NCBI RefSeq assembly: GCF_026013525.1
Contig: NZ_JAPDRA010000010.1
Span: 62,001-126,000 of the forward strand
Origin: Sphingomonas canadensis
GTDB taxonomy: Bacteria > Pseudomonadota > Alphaproteobacteria > Sphingomonadales > Sphingomonadaceae
Direction of reading: 5' to 3'
Length of the DNA stretch: 64,000 nucleotides
The position numbers and the translations under genes were made by a program. Below, piece after piece: positions 39,494 through 48,573 of the stretch (the first letter of the stretch is position 1; each line of letters opens with the position of its first letter). The notes beneath the pieces are model-generated. The model saw only the letters and a program-made list of their open reading frames with translations, was not told the origin of the DNA and ran no database searches.

Positions 39494-39808
39494 TCAGGGG
39501 CAGGGCGGGTAGCCGAACCACACGCGCAGCCAGCAAAGCTGCGCGTCGCGATCGTCCAGCGCCTTTTCGCGGCCGGCGATCACCTCGGCGATCTGCGCAT
39601 CGCTCCAGCAGCGCATCGCCGGATCGTCCGGGCACGGCACCGCCGGCTCGGGGATCGGCGTGCGCGGCGCCGGCGTGACGCGCTCTATCGCGGGGCGGCT
39701 ACCGGCGCTCAGCGGCGCGGCGCTCTCGCTCCCGCAGCTCGCGCAAAGCAGCATTGCTGGCAGGGCCGCCAGCGCGGCCGGCAGCATCGGGGTTCGCGTC
39801 GATCGCAT
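39494..39808 (-). CDS. Rz1-like outer-membrane spanin lipoprotein
   Basis: The 104-residue protein has a lipoprotein leader ending in LCASC (lipobox), then a Pro-rich, charged stretch and a Cys-containing tail. It begins inside the preceding gene in a different frame (110-base overlap), the nested layout typical of Rz/Rz1 spanins, which fuse inner and outer membranes at the end of lysis. Assignment rests on lipobox, size, Pro content and position. Confidence 0.65.
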   Translation of the reverse strand: MRSTRTPMLPAALAALPAMLLCASCGSESAAPLSAGSRPAIERVTPAPRTPIPEPAVPCPDDPAMRCWSDAQIAEVIAGREKALDDRDAQLCWLRVWFGYPPCP

Positions 39809-40091
39809 TCTCGATTGCTCCTTGCAAATTGTCCTGGGCGGCCGCGTCGCGCGCCTCACGGCGCAACTGGTCGCCGTCGGCCGTGCCGATCCGCTCCAGC
39901 TGTTCCTGGCGCTGATCCGCCGCCTGGCGCGCGTCGTGCGCGCCGGTGATCGCGCCAATGATGATCGATCCCGCCAGCCAGATCGCCGCGGCGGCCATCG
40001 CGATCGTCGCGGCCCAGGCGATCAGATGCGCCCAGCCCGTCGGCACGTTGCGGCGGACCAGTGCGGCCACGATCCAGGCGATGATGCTCAT
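39699..40091 (-). CDS. Rz-like inner-membrane spanin candidate
   Basis: The 130-residue protein has a hydrophobic N-terminal part (one long or two short membrane segments, about residues 1-55), then a charged helical tail rich in Glu, Arg, Ala and Gln suited to coiled coil (ADQRQEQLERI, ALRELRERERRAAERR). Its C-terminal coding region hosts the Rz1-like gene in another frame. Its ATG overlaps the stop of the upstream membrane gene (ATGA). Confidence 0.55.
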   Translation of the reverse strand: MSIIAWIVAALVRRNVPTGWAHLIAWAATIAMAAAAIWLAGSIIIGAITGAHDARQAADQRQEQLERIGTADGDQLRREARDAAAQDNLQGAIENAIDANPDAAGRAGGPASNAALRELRERERRAAERR

Positions 40092-40396
40092 TCGGGTTCC
40101 CCTCGTGCGTCCTCGATCGAGATCTCGCTGCCGCCCACCTTGCCGCGGATCGTGCGCTTGATCAGCAGCCCCGCGAAGCCGGTGAGCACGATGCCGACCA
40201 GCACCAGCGCGCCCAGCCCGAGCTGGAAAGCATAGCTGGGCACCTCGCGCACCAGCCACAGCGCGAACCCGGCCATCACCGTCATCGCCATTCCGCCGCC
40301 GGCGAGCAACATCAGCGCCCAGCCGCGGCGCCCCTCCGGGTTGCCCAGCGCGCGGAACGGCGTCGCGATCGCGGCGATCGCCGCCCCGATGCTCAC
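40088..40396 (-). CDS. Small membrane protein of the lysis cassette
   Basis: About 102 residues with two or three hydrophobic segments (ALMLLAGGGMAMTVMAGFALWLV; LGLGALVLVGIVLTGFAGLLI), and a short charged C-terminus. A GTG start overlaps the upstream stop (GTGA). Position between endolysin and spanins suggests a holin or antiholin role, but no family signature is seen. Confidence 0.55.
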   Translation of the reverse strand: MSIGAAIAAIATPFRALGNPEGRRGWALMLLAGGGMAMTVMAGFALWLVREVPSYAFQLGLGALVLVGIVLTGFAGLLIKRTIRGKVGGSEISIEDARGEPE

Positions 40397-40599
40397 CACC
40401 AGCCCGCCAGCGCGCCGATCGCCGCGGCGGCAAAGGCCAGCCCCGCGATCGTGATCGTGCATCCCTCGCGCCCCAGCTTGTCCGACACGGCCGGCGACGA
40501 TGCGTTGGCGCCGGCCAGGAAGACGAGCACGCCATAGCCCGTCGCGGCGATCGCCATCAGCAGGATCAGCACCTGCGAGATCTGAAGCCAGGTCACCAT
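40393..40599 (-). CDS. Small membrane protein, holin candidate (68 aa)
   Basis: Two hydrophobic helices (ISQVLILLMAIAATGYGVLVF and ITIAGLAFAAAAIGALAGW) separated by a short charged loop give the topology of class II holins. It directly follows the amidase gene. The ATG at 40599 is used; an in-frame ATG 18 bases upstream would overlap the amidase. Confidence 0.55.
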   Translation of the reverse strand: MVTWLQISQVLILLMAIAATGYGVLVFLAGANASSPAVSDKLGREGCTITIAGLAFAAAAIGALAGWW

Positions 40600-40600
40600 C

Positions 40601-41230
40601 TCACGCCTCCCCGCCAAAGGTCACCGCGGCCAGGTGCGGCAGCAGCTTGGCGCCCGGGCAGGCCGTGGCCTTGATGTCGCAATGCGCCCACACCGCGCGG
40701 CCAGTCGCCGCCGGCGGCCGGACGCTCCCCAGCCGCGCCATCGGCGCGAAGCTGCCATAGGCCGGATGGCTGGCGCTCGAGCGCAGCCAGCCCAGGAACG
40801 CGCTCAGCAGCGGCATCCGCGCCGCGATCTCGGCCGCGTCGATATCGGCGCCGTGAAAATCGCCGGCAAAGGCGATGCCGATCGCCGCGCTGTTGTGGCC
40901 CACCGAATGCGCGCCGCTGCGGTCCTCGCCGCGGCCCTCGGCGATCGTCAGCCCCTCGCCCGCGGTCAGGAACGCGACGAAGCTGTACGGCACGTCCAGC
41001 CCCAGATCCGGGCGCGCGCGCTGCAGGCTGCGCATCATCGCGAAGATCTCCGCATCTCTCTCCCAGATGTTCGGGGTCGGATCGCGATCGATCATCACCG
41101 TGTGATGGATGAAAACATGCGTCCGCGCGCTGCGCGCGACGCTGTGCCCCAGCCGCGGCAGGCGCGCGTCGGCGCCCCACTGCGCGCGCGTCACCAGGCG
41201 CAGGCCCGGCGCCAGCTCGATTCCTGCCAT
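40601..41230 (-). CDS. N-acetylmuramoyl-L-alanine amidase endolysin
   Basis: A 209-residue Amidase_2/PGRP-type enzyme that cuts the bond between MurNAc and L-Ala in peptidoglycan. The Zn ligands are in FIHHT (first His), AHCDIKATACPG (His and Cys) as in T7 lysozyme-type enzymes; GIAFAGDF and SYSFV-like strands fit the fold. No signal peptide is seen, so release through a holin is expected. Confidence 0.88.
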   Translation of the reverse strand: MAGIELAPGLRLVTRAQWGADARLPRLGHSVARSARTHVFIHHTVMIDRDPTPNIWERDAEIFAMMRSLQRARPDLGLDVPYSFVAFLTAGEGLTIAEGRGEDRSGAHSVGHNSAAIGIAFAGDFHGADIDAAEIAARMPLLSAFLGWLRSSASHPAYGSFAPMARLGSVRPPAATGRAVWAHCDIKATACPGAKLLPHLAAVTFGGEA

Positions 41231-41240
41231 GTCGTGCTCC

Positions 41241-41549
41241 TCAGTTGATCGCGATGCCCGCGGCGACGAGCTGGCGGCGAAGACGCGCTTCGCGCTCCTC
41301 GCATGCCCGCTGGCCCGCGGCCGCGGCGTCGGCCTTTTCCTCGGCCTTCTCGACGCGCGCGACCAGGCGCGCGATCTCGCGGTGGAATCGGGCGAAGTCC
41401 TTGTCCTTCGCCGCCGCGGTGATCTCGTGCGCCTCGGCCATGCTCTTCGGCCACAGGCGCCGGTTGACCATCCACGCGCCCAGGAACCCGCCGCCCAGCA
41501 CGGATGCCGCCGACGAGATGGCGAGCGGAAGGATCGGCATGATGCTCAT
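41241..41549 (-). CDS. Membrane-anchored coiled-coil protein
   Basis: The 102-residue protein has one N-terminal membrane helix (about 5-28) followed by a highly charged helical stretch (FHREIARLVARVEKAEEKADA) that probably forms a coiled coil. This is Rz-like topology, but the gene lies upstream of the endolysin and a second Rz candidate exists at 39.7-40.1 kb. It may be a lysis or tail-related accessory protein. Confidence 0.55.
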   Translation of the reverse strand: MSIMPILPLAISSAASVLGGGFLGAWMVNRRLWPKSMAEAHEITAAAKDKDFARFHREIARLVARVEKAEEKADAAAAGQRACEEREARLRRQLVAAGIAIN

Positions 41550-41560
41550 GGTCGATCCTC

Positions 41561-42439
41561 CTACGCCGAGATCTGCGACACGAGGTGTGCCTCAGCCGCG
41601 CGCAACGCCGCCTGGTTCGAATAGAACAGCAGCGGCGCCCACCAGGTCATCGGGCACCCGGTATCGCCGCTTGCGAACCCCAGCGCCTTGCTGAGATACA
41701 GCATGTAGACATAGGAGATCGGGCTCGATCCCGTCGTCACGATCGCTGTCGATCCCGCAAGCACGCCGTCGACATAGACGTAGAGCATGTTGCCGCTCAG
41801 GTCCGCCCAGATCGAAAACACGTGCTTGGTGTCGAGCGCGGGAAGCGATCCGCCGGTCAGGTCGATCGTCGTGTCGGCGCCGCTCGTGGCATTCTTGCGA
41901 AAGCGGAACCGGAACGTCGTCACCACGCCGGAGCCGTCGGTGACCATCGAAAGCTGGCACAGCATCGGCGGGCTGCCGGAAGGGCTGTCCTCGACACCCT
42001 GGTTGCCCATCGTGAGCATGCGCAGCGTCGTGCTGGTGTAGCTCGTCAACGAGGCCGCGGCAGGCAGCTTGATCCCGATCGTCCACCCGAAACCCGTACC
42101 CAGCGGAAACCCGCTGGCCTGCGGCGTGCCGTCGCGCGCGTGCCAGTCGGCGCGCGAGCGCCAGCGGATGCGGGCCATGCTCGCGCGGCCCGCGAACACC
42201 AGCTCGCGCGCGGCATTGTAGGCGGTCGTGTCTCCGCTGGCCCAGTCGAGATACAGCCGCGGGCAACGCCCGTCGATCTGGCGCACCACGTCGCCCGCCG
42301 CGCCGGACGTCGCGAAATAGCCCGGAGCCCAGCCCGCCAGCAGGTAGCTGTTGACCAGCAGCCCGGCATCCCACAGCTTGCGCTTGCCAAACGCGCCGGC
42401 CGACTGCGCGCCGGGGATCAGCTTCGTCGCCGTCGTCAT
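41561..42439 (-). CDS. Tail-fibre-associated protein with lectin-like (LamG-type) fold
   Basis: The 292-residue protein has a C-terminal segment typical of concanavalin/LamG-like sandwiches (KHVFSIWADLSGNMLYVYVDG). The N-terminus (AGAFGKRKLWDAGLLVNSYL) is not recognised. Its ATG overlaps the stop of the spike gene (ATGA). It is probably part of, or accessory to, the receptor-binding apparatus. Confidence 0.6.
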   Translation of the reverse strand: MTTATKLIPGAQSAGAFGKRKLWDAGLLVNSYLLAGWAPGYFATSGAAGDVVRQIDGRCPRLYLDWASGDTTAYNAARELVFAGRASMARIRWRSRADWHARDGTPQASGFPLGTGFGWTIGIKLPAAASLTSYTSTTLRMLTMGNQGVEDSPSGSPPMLCQLSMVTDGSGVVTTFRFRFRKNATSGADTTIDLTGGSLPALDTKHVFSIWADLSGNMLYVYVDGVLAGSTAIVTTGSSPISYVYMLYLSKALGFASGDTGCPMTWWAPLLFYSNQAALRAAEAHLVSQISA

Positions 42440-44952
42440 GTGATGATCTCCGTCGTTCCGTCGGGCAGCGCACGGCGCGTGGGCCGGCCGGTGACCGGAT
42501 GGCGATCCCAGCCGATGACGCCCTTCAGCAGATAGATCTGCGCGCTGTTGTTCGATCCGTCCTGGTCGTAATAGAGGCCGAAGACGTTGCTCCCCGCGCG
42601 CAGCATCTGGGGCGCGCCGAAATCGCTCCAATAGGTCGAATTGGAGCCCACCAGCGCCGAGCAGACCTTGTGCCGGATGTTCCAGCGTCCGCGCAGCGCA
42701 TCCTCCAGCGTGGCCTGCGCCAGATAGACGCCGCCATAGCTCCCGCCCGTGTTGTTGCCGTTGCCGCGCGGCGCCACCATCATCTCGAGCATGCCCAGGT
42801 CGCGGTGATAGACCACGGCGGGGTTGTTCGCCGCGTTGCCGACATTGCACGCCTGCCACGGCGTCCAGTCCCACACGCCGGGCAGCACGCGCCGCCCGAT
42901 CGTATAGAGCGAATAGGCGCCCGTCGTGCCGCCGCTGGCGGTCGGGCGCCAGAACGTCATCATCAGCCCGTCCGCCAGCTTGACGGTCACCGGCTCGAAC
43001 GGATTCCACTGCGTCGAGGTGCCCGCAAGCGGGATCGAGGCATCGCGCTCCAGCAGGATCGATCGCCACGGCTGGTCCATGACGAAATTGGGGCGCCAGC
43101 TCCCGTTGGTGCCGTCCGCCGAGCGGTACCAGGTATACTCGCCGACGCTGCCATAGGTGGCGTTGCGCAGGTGCCAGAAATAGACCGCGCCGTCGTCGTC
43201 GACCACCAGGCCATAGGGATAGCTGCCGCCCGACGCATCGTCGACGATCGCGGTGCCGTTGTAATCGGTGAGCGTGGCCGTGCTCCACGTCGCCCCGCCA
43301 TCGGTCGAGGTGGCGGCCAGGATCGGCAGGTTGGTGCTGATCTCGCCCGGATATTTGGTGCGCAGGCACAGCACCAGGTAATTGCCGTTCGGCAGGCACA
43401 CGCCCGTGTACGAATAGCAGTCCTGCTCGCTCTGCTCGCAGACCGTCACTGCCGATCCAAACGGATTTCCCGAAGCCGACACGTCATAGGCCGAGGCATT
43501 GGCCAGCACCCGGCACTTGACCTTGCGCGTGTAGTTCGCGGCCAGGTCCGGGCTCGGCGAGTGCGCCGGCGCCGACATGTAGATCAGCACGAGCTGATCG
43601 CGCCCCGCGTCGTAGAAACTGCCTTCGGGCCAGGCATTGTACACCGCCTCGGCCGAGGTCGTGATCTTCGTCGGCGCGCCAGCGTTTAGAAAGCTGGTCG
43701 ACCACGGCACGAACTTGGCGGGCGCGTCGGCCGCCAGCTTGACCACGCCATAATCGATCGCGCGGATAACGCCGTCCGCCTGCACTTCCGCCGCTGCGGC
43801 GCCGAGATAGGGGATCGCCGCGGGAATGGTCCGGTCGCGCACGACGGGCGCGGTCGCGGCCTGCTCGGTCGTCAGATCGGTGCGCAGCCCGTCAACCAGC
43901 GTCTTGACCGGCGTGTTCGTGGTGGCGGTGACGGTAGCGCGGCAATACGGCGCCGTGGTCGTGGTCGTAGCCTGCGAACTGCCATGGCCGTCGCCCGAGC
44001 TGACGCGGCGCCCGGATACGCCCCCGTTGAGCGTGGCGCCATCGCTCGAATAGAGCGCGACGATCCATGCCGAGTTGAACTCGGTCACGCCGAACTGCGA
44101 CGGGATCAGATCCAGGACATAGGTCGTGTTGGCGCTCGCCGAAAAACTGTAGCTGCCCTGATAGGTCCACGCCGTTCCGCTCACCGACTGCAGCTGGATT
44201 TCCACTGTCCCCGCCGCGATCGCGCGGACCTCCACGCGCAACAGCTTGCCGGTGAGGCCGAGCGGGACGATATTGCTGCGCGGCAGGCTGATGCCGGTTC
44301 CCGTCCCGCTCTGCGTGGGATCGTCGCCGGTCGTGTTCGTGCTGGTCGTGCTGTACCCTGCGAGCACCGCCGAATTGTTCGTCACGGCGGACGCCTGCGC
44401 GGCCAGGTCGGCCGCCGCCTGCTGTGCCAGCACGCGCTCAGCCGCGGCGCTAGTCGCCGACCCTGCCGCATCCTGCGCCGAAAGCTCGGCCGCGGCCGCG
44501 AACGATGCCGTCACCGCGGCGCCGTCGATCTCCACCGTCAGCGTCTGGTCGGCCACGGTCACGTTGGCGCTGCCGATCGATCCCGCGCCGCCGGCCGGCC
44601 CGCCGACGATGAATTCCCCCTCCAGGTATCGCTGCTTCGTGCCGCCGCTGGGCGTGATGTCCAGCGCCCAGATCCAGTTCACGTCGCCGCCGGGCTCGGA
44701 CGCATCCTCCACCAGCTCGATTTCATTTTCGGGAATCGACATGACGAACGTGCTGACCGGTGCGCCATCCTCGGTTGCAACGTCCGGGGTCGTGAAGTTG
44801 AACTCCAGTTCCGGATCGCCCGGGGCGTCGTATCGCTGCCGCACCTCGCCCGCGATCGTCGCGCCCGTTAGGTCGAGCCCGACGATACGCACCGTCAACG
44901 TGAACGGCGTCGTGCGGACCGCCCGGAGGCGGACCGTTGCGGTCTTGATCAT
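42436..44952 (-). CDS. Tail spike/fibre protein with sialidase-like beta-propeller
   Basis: The 838-residue protein has an N-terminal beta-rich domain (about 1-130), an Ala-rich helical stretch (about 155-200), a jelly-roll-like region (about 210-310) and a C-terminal half with an Asp-box (STDGGATWS) and propeller-like strands (YGLVVDDDGAVYFWHL). Sialidase-like propellers in phage spikes bind or cut surface glycans. No catalytic Arg triad could be assigned by eye. It is probably the main host-recognition protein. Confidence 0.68.
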   Translation of the reverse strand: MIKTATVRLRAVRTTPFTLTVRIVGLDLTGATIAGEVRQRYDAPGDPELEFNFTTPDVATEDGAPVSTFVMSIPENEIELVEDASEPGGDVNWIWALDITPSGGTKQRYLEGEFIVGGPAGGAGSIGSANVTVADQTLTVEIDGAAVTASFAAAAELSAQDAAGSATSAAAERVLAQQAAADLAAQASAVTNNSAVLAGYSTTSTNTTGDDPTQSGTGTGISLPRSNIVPLGLTGKLLRVEVRAIAAGTVEIQLQSVSGTAWTYQGSYSFSASANTTYVLDLIPSQFGVTEFNSAWIVALYSSDGATLNGGVSGRRVSSGDGHGSSQATTTTTAPYCRATVTATTNTPVKTLVDGLRTDLTTEQAATAPVVRDRTIPAAIPYLGAAAAEVQADGVIRAIDYGVVKLAADAPAKFVPWSTSFLNAGAPTKITTSAEAVYNAWPEGSFYDAGRDQLVLIYMSAPAHSPSPDLAANYTRKVKCRVLANASAYDVSASGNPFGSAVTVCEQSEQDCYSYTGVCLPNGNYLVLCLRTKYPGEISTNLPILAATSTDGGATWSTATLTDYNGTAIVDDASGGSYPYGLVVDDDGAVYFWHLRNATYGSVGEYTWYRSADGTNGSWRPNFVMDQPWRSILLERDASIPLAGTSTQWNPFEPVTVKLADGLMMTFWRPTASGGTTGAYSLYTIGRRVLPGVWDWTPWQACNVGNAANNPAVVYHRDLGMLEMMVAPRGNGNNTGGSYGGVYLAQATLEDALRGRWNIRHKVCSALVGSNSTYWSDFGAPQMLRAGSNVFGLYYDQDGSNNSAQIYLLKGVIGWDRHPVTGRPTRRALPDGTTEIIT

Positions 44953-44977
44953 CGATGTCTCCGGATGGTGCGGTGCG

Positions 44978-45565
44978 CTACCAGGTGGCGATCGGCGCGC
45001 GCAGCCAGGTGTTCGTGGCGGTGCAGACGTAGAAATAGGACGAATCGAACGCGATCTGCCCGGCTGCCCCGGTCGCCCCGGCGGAAGCGGGCGGCGATAC
45101 GATGCGCACCAGCACGGCGCTGTCGCTCATGTCGGTCGACGCCACGCTGCCAAGGTCGATCGTCGGGTTGCCCGATGCGCCGTCGCCGTTGCTGACGGAG
45201 ATCTTCGCGGATCCCGCCGCGATCGATCGCGCGGCCGCCGTGCCGCTGCCCGTGCGCGCGATCAGACCGTTCGCCGCGATCGCCGCGATCGCCGTCAGGT
45301 CGCTGTCCAGCGGCTGCTTGCCCGCCAGCGCGCTCGTCATCGTCGTCGCGAAATTCGGATCGTCGCCCAGCGCCGCCGCCAGCTCGTTGAGCGTGTCGAG
45401 CGTCGATGGCGCGCTGTCGACGATCTTGGCGATGATATAGGTCGCCATCGCCGATGCCAGCCACGTCCGCAGCGTGGTGCCCTCGATGCCGAAGATCTTG
45501 TCGCTGTCCGCCACGTCGCCGCCGGCGGCGACGCTGCCGACCGCGTCTGCAAGCTCGATCGCCAT
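44978..45565 (-). CDS. Tail fibre-like protein
   Basis: The 195-residue protein carries the tail-fibre segment DTLNELAAALGDDPNFATTM followed by ALAGKQPLDSDLTAIAAIA, common in phage fibres, and a Ser/Gly/Ala-rich C-terminus ending in YFYVCTATNTWLRA, a short module seen at fibre ends. It directly follows the tip-protein gene. Confidence 0.68.
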   Translation of the reverse strand: MAIELADAVGSVAAGGDVADSDKIFGIEGTTLRTWLASAMATYIIAKIVDSAPSTLDTLNELAAALGDDPNFATTMTSALAGKQPLDSDLTAIAAIAANGLIARTGSGTAAARSIAAGSAKISVSNGDGASGNPTIDLGSVASTDMSDSAVLVRIVSPPASAGATGAAGQIAFDSSYFYVCTATNTWLRAPIATW

Positions 45566-45566
45566 G

Positions 45567-47471
45567 TCAGCCTCCGAAGGTGATGTATTCGCCGCCGTAG
45601 GTCAGCAGCTCGCCGCCCAGCGCAGCAAAGGGTGCGGCCGTGGTGCCCGCGAGCACGCCCGTGGTCACCGGCCCCAGCACCAGCCGCTCGCTGATCCCGA
45701 TCGCGTACCGGTACTGGACCGATGCGACATAGGGCAGGCCCGCGCCGACGCTCGTATAGACGAAGCGCGTCGTGGTCGGCGGCATCACCGCCGCGATCTC
45801 CCAGTCGGCCGGATCGACCGGCGCCGCCTCGCCCTGGTAGATCGAGAACACTACGCCCGTCGGCACGCCGTCCGGGACCGCGCCCTCGAACACCAGCGCC
45901 GGGATCGCGCTGCCGTCGCCCTCGATCGTGGCACCGTCGACGGTCCACTCGCCCGCTTCGGGCGGGCTCAGCTCGAACTCCGGAAGATCGGTCACCGGCG
46001 CGGCCGTGCCCGTCTGCGCCAGCGCCCAGGCATGCTTCGAATCCGTCTCGGTGCGCAGCGTCAGCACGATCGACGCCGCCTCGGCGTCCAGCCGCCGGCG
46101 CAGCACCAGCACCTTCTTGCCCGCCAGCCAGCCAAAGAACGGCTCATTGGCGACCTGCAGGCAATCGCCCGCCCGGAAACCCATCCAGCGCAGCCTCAGC
46201 GGCAGCACGATCGGCCCCGCCTCGCGCCCGCGCGCCAGATGATATGCCGCGACCTGCGCCGCCTGCGCCGGCTGCTCGCCGGCCGGGCACTGCACCAGCG
46301 GCATGTCCAGCTCGCGCGTGCGCTCGCCGCCGTCCTCCGCGATCCAGTCCTCGTTCTTGACCAGGCTGGCCGGCACGATCTCCCAGAAATGATCCTCGCT
46401 GCGATAGCGCGGCACGATCCCGTTCAGCCGGTCGCGCCGCGGCTGCGACGTCGCGATCGAGCATTCGCCGATGACGTCCGCCGAGGTGATCGTGGCAAGC
46501 GCCACCCGCGGCTGCTCGACGATGCACGAAAGCAGCGCGCCCTGGCGCACGGGCTCGCCGCCGCCTGCCTGGCACAGCGCCTTCAGCACCTCCCACTTGC
46601 CGTCGCGGCTCGTCACCTGGCCGCCGGCAACCCAGCCGTTGTAATCGGCCACCGCCGCCGCATCGGCGAACGACGCGCGATCGATCGCGGAGATGTTCAT
46701 CCCCACCCCGCCGACGCGGACATCGTCCGGCCCCTGGTGCCAGCCGATGGCATAGGTCGCCGCCAGGTCGAACGGGTTCTCGGTATAGGCCCAGGTCGTT
46801 TCGTCGTCCCAGCGCTGCGTTCCGCTGCCGCCGTCGAACGTCGAATCGTCGCGCGCCGAATAGCCCTTCACGCCCTCCATCAGCCGCGCCATCGCCGGGA
46901 TCTGCGTGAAGGTGTTCTCGCCCTTTCCGTCGAATTCGAACGTGTCCATCACGGCCGCGTAGCCGGACAGCTTGTGCGCGCTCGACCATCCGGGCGGCGT
47001 GCCGATCCCCGTCGAAAGCTGCGAAGCCTCCGGGCACGCGCCGAGCTGGAAATCGCTCCACAGCCGCCCGTTGAGCTCGCCCGTGGCGGCCGCGCCGCTA
47101 TAGGACACCGCCTTCTTGTCGGCATAGGTCGCGGCGATCGCGTTCACCGGCCCGCAGCCCGAGAGCACGGTGACGATCGTGTCGTATTTGTTGTTCTTCC
47201 CGTGCGACTTCTTGTAGCGCAGATCTCCGCCCACCAGCGTGCGGCCGAACACGATCGGCACGCCGGCGTTGATGTCCGCGCGCCACTGCGTCTGCTGGCC
47301 CTGGACGGACGGGCCCGACGCCGTCATCGCCGCGGCGAAGTTGACGCCCAGCACCAGCGCCGACGCCGCGACCGCTCCGATGCCAGTAGCGGCCAGCAGC
47401 GACGTTCCCCCCGTCGGAATCGCCGCGGCGACCGCGAGCACGAAGCCCGCGATCTTCAGCGCCTTGGACAT
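45567..47471 (-). CDS. Tail tip / host-specificity protein
   Basis: The 634-residue protein starts with a hydrophobic, Gly-rich segment (about 5-50, GFVLAVAAAIPTGGTSLLAA) like tip attachment proteins, followed by INAGVPIVFGRTLVGG and a long beta-rich body. The position after the peptidase-like gene and before fibres corresponds to gp J of lambda or gp15 of gene transfer agents. The ATG overlaps the preceding stop by one base (TGATG). Confidence 0.72.
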   Translation of the reverse strand: MSKALKIAGFVLAVAAAIPTGGTSLLAATGIGAVAASALVLGVNFAAAMTASGPSVQGQQTQWRADINAGVPIVFGRTLVGGDLRYKKSHGKNNKYDTIVTVLSGCGPVNAIAATYADKKAVSYSGAAATGELNGRLWSDFQLGACPEASQLSTGIGTPPGWSSAHKLSGYAAVMDTFEFDGKGENTFTQIPAMARLMEGVKGYSARDDSTFDGGSGTQRWDDETTWAYTENPFDLAATYAIGWHQGPDDVRVGGVGMNISAIDRASFADAAAVADYNGWVAGGQVTSRDGKWEVLKALCQAGGGEPVRQGALLSCIVEQPRVALATITSADVIGECSIATSQPRRDRLNGIVPRYRSEDHFWEIVPASLVKNEDWIAEDGGERTRELDMPLVQCPAGEQPAQAAQVAAYHLARGREAGPIVLPLRLRWMGFRAGDCLQVANEPFFGWLAGKKVLVLRRRLDAEAASIVLTLRTETDSKHAWALAQTGTAAPVTDLPEFELSPPEAGEWTVDGATIEGDGSAIPALVFEGAVPDGVPTGVVFSIYQGEAAPVDPADWEIAAVMPPTTTRFVYTSVGAGLPYVASVQYRYAIGISERLVLGPVTTGVLAGTTAAPFAALGGELLTYGGEYITFGG

Positions 47472-47911
47472 CAGCCGAATTCCCCCAGCCGCCACGCGGC
47501 CAGCCGCACATTGGCGCGCACGATCGCGCACCGCTCGCCGGCGGCAGGATGCTCGCTCCACATCAGCGCGGCGCCGTTGTTGAGCATCACGCCGAATGCC
47601 CCAAACGGCGGCTCGCCCGGCACCTCGATCAGGTCGCCCAGGATCGCGTCCGCCGGCGCGATCCGGCGCAGCCCGCGCGCGTCGAGCACCGCCGCCCCGC
47701 TGCCGCCGTTGCGGCGCAGGAACTTCGCCAGCCCCAGCTTCGAACGCCACTGCCCGGCATGGCCGACGGCACCGCCGTGGCCCATCTGCTGCAGGTGGAA
47801 CACCATCATCTTGCCACAGTCGGCAAAATGATAATCCAGCTCGGCGCCGAGGAACCGGTTGCAGGTCACCAGCGTGCGGTCGCGCCGCTCGAACAGCGGG
47901 AGCCGCGTCAT
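47471..47911 (-). CDS. Tail-tip peptidase-like protein (DUF6950-type)
   Basis: The 146-residue protein has a DC motif (YHFADCGKMM) near residue 32 resembling the NlpC/P60-like DUF6950 group found between tape measure and tip genes. Such proteins may cut cell-wall peptides during DNA entry. The catalytic His is not certain by eye. The start overlaps the upstream gene (ATGA). Confidence 0.6.
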   Translation of the reverse strand: MTRLPLFERRDRTLVTCNRFLGAELDYHFADCGKMMVFHLQQMGHGGAVGHAGQWRSKLGLAKFLRRNGGSGAAVLDARGLRRIAPADAILGDLIEVPGEPPFGAFGVMLNNGAALMWSEHPAAGERCAIVRANVRLAAWRLGEFG

Positions 47912-48573
47912 GACCAGGGCTCGCTCAGCGCCCAGTCGCCACCCCCGCCGGTGCCCGATCCGGTCGAGGTGCCGCCCGTCGTGGCGGACGAGTTGGGTTT
48001 CCCCTTCATCCCCCAATAGTCGTAATCGGTGATTCCGGTGACGTGCGCGAACCCCAGCTCGTCGGGCCACACGCGCTCGTGGAACGATTGCGCCATTCGG
48101 ATGCCCTCGTCCTCGAAATACAGCCCCTCCATCCCGCCGACGCACGTCAGGTCCACCATCAGCTTGCCCGGTCCGGTGCGGTGCAGCGGCACGTCGATCT
48201 CGCCGGCAAACAGCAGATAGGGCTCGCCGATCACCTCGCCGGTCGCGTCGTTGCGCGCGCCGACCTCCAGCCGCACCTGCGAACCCTGCACTGCCGGATC
48301 GCTCAGCTCCGCGGCCGCGGCATCGCTTGCCGGGAACAGCGTGAGCGGCAACGAAGGGGCCTCGTCTCCGGTCCCGTCCTCGAAATCCTCCAGGCCCCAG
48401 CCGGTCACCAGGTCCGCGACCTCGCCCGCCCACACATGCTCGCCGATCTGAAGCTCGGCCGCACCGTCCAGCAGCCGCAGCGTCTCATCCGGCAGCGCGA
48501 TCGTCAGCGCCGCGAAGACGGTGACGTTGTCGCCGGCAAGCGCGGCGTCCAGCGCCGGATGCAGCGCGGTCAC
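47908..48573 (-). CDS. Phage tail protein of the tip module
   Basis: A 221-residue beta-rich protein (TIALPDETLRLLDGAAELQIG, LLFAGEIDVP) with a Ser/Gly/Thr-rich C-terminal tail. By position it corresponds to the DUF2163-type (gp13) slot of gene transfer agents, but I cannot confirm family membership. It starts with GTG directly after the upstream stop. Confidence 0.6.
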   Translation of the reverse strand: MTALHPALDAALAGDNVTVFAALTIALPDETLRLLDGAAELQIGEHVWAGEVADLVTGWGLEDFEDGTGDEAPSLPLTLFPASDAAAAELSDPAVQGSQVRLEVGARNDATGEVIGEPYLLFAGEIDVPLHRTGPGKLMVDLTCVGGMEGLYFEDEGIRMAQSFHERVWPDELGFAHVTGITDYDYWGMKGKPNSSATTGGTSTGSGTGGGGDWALSEPWS

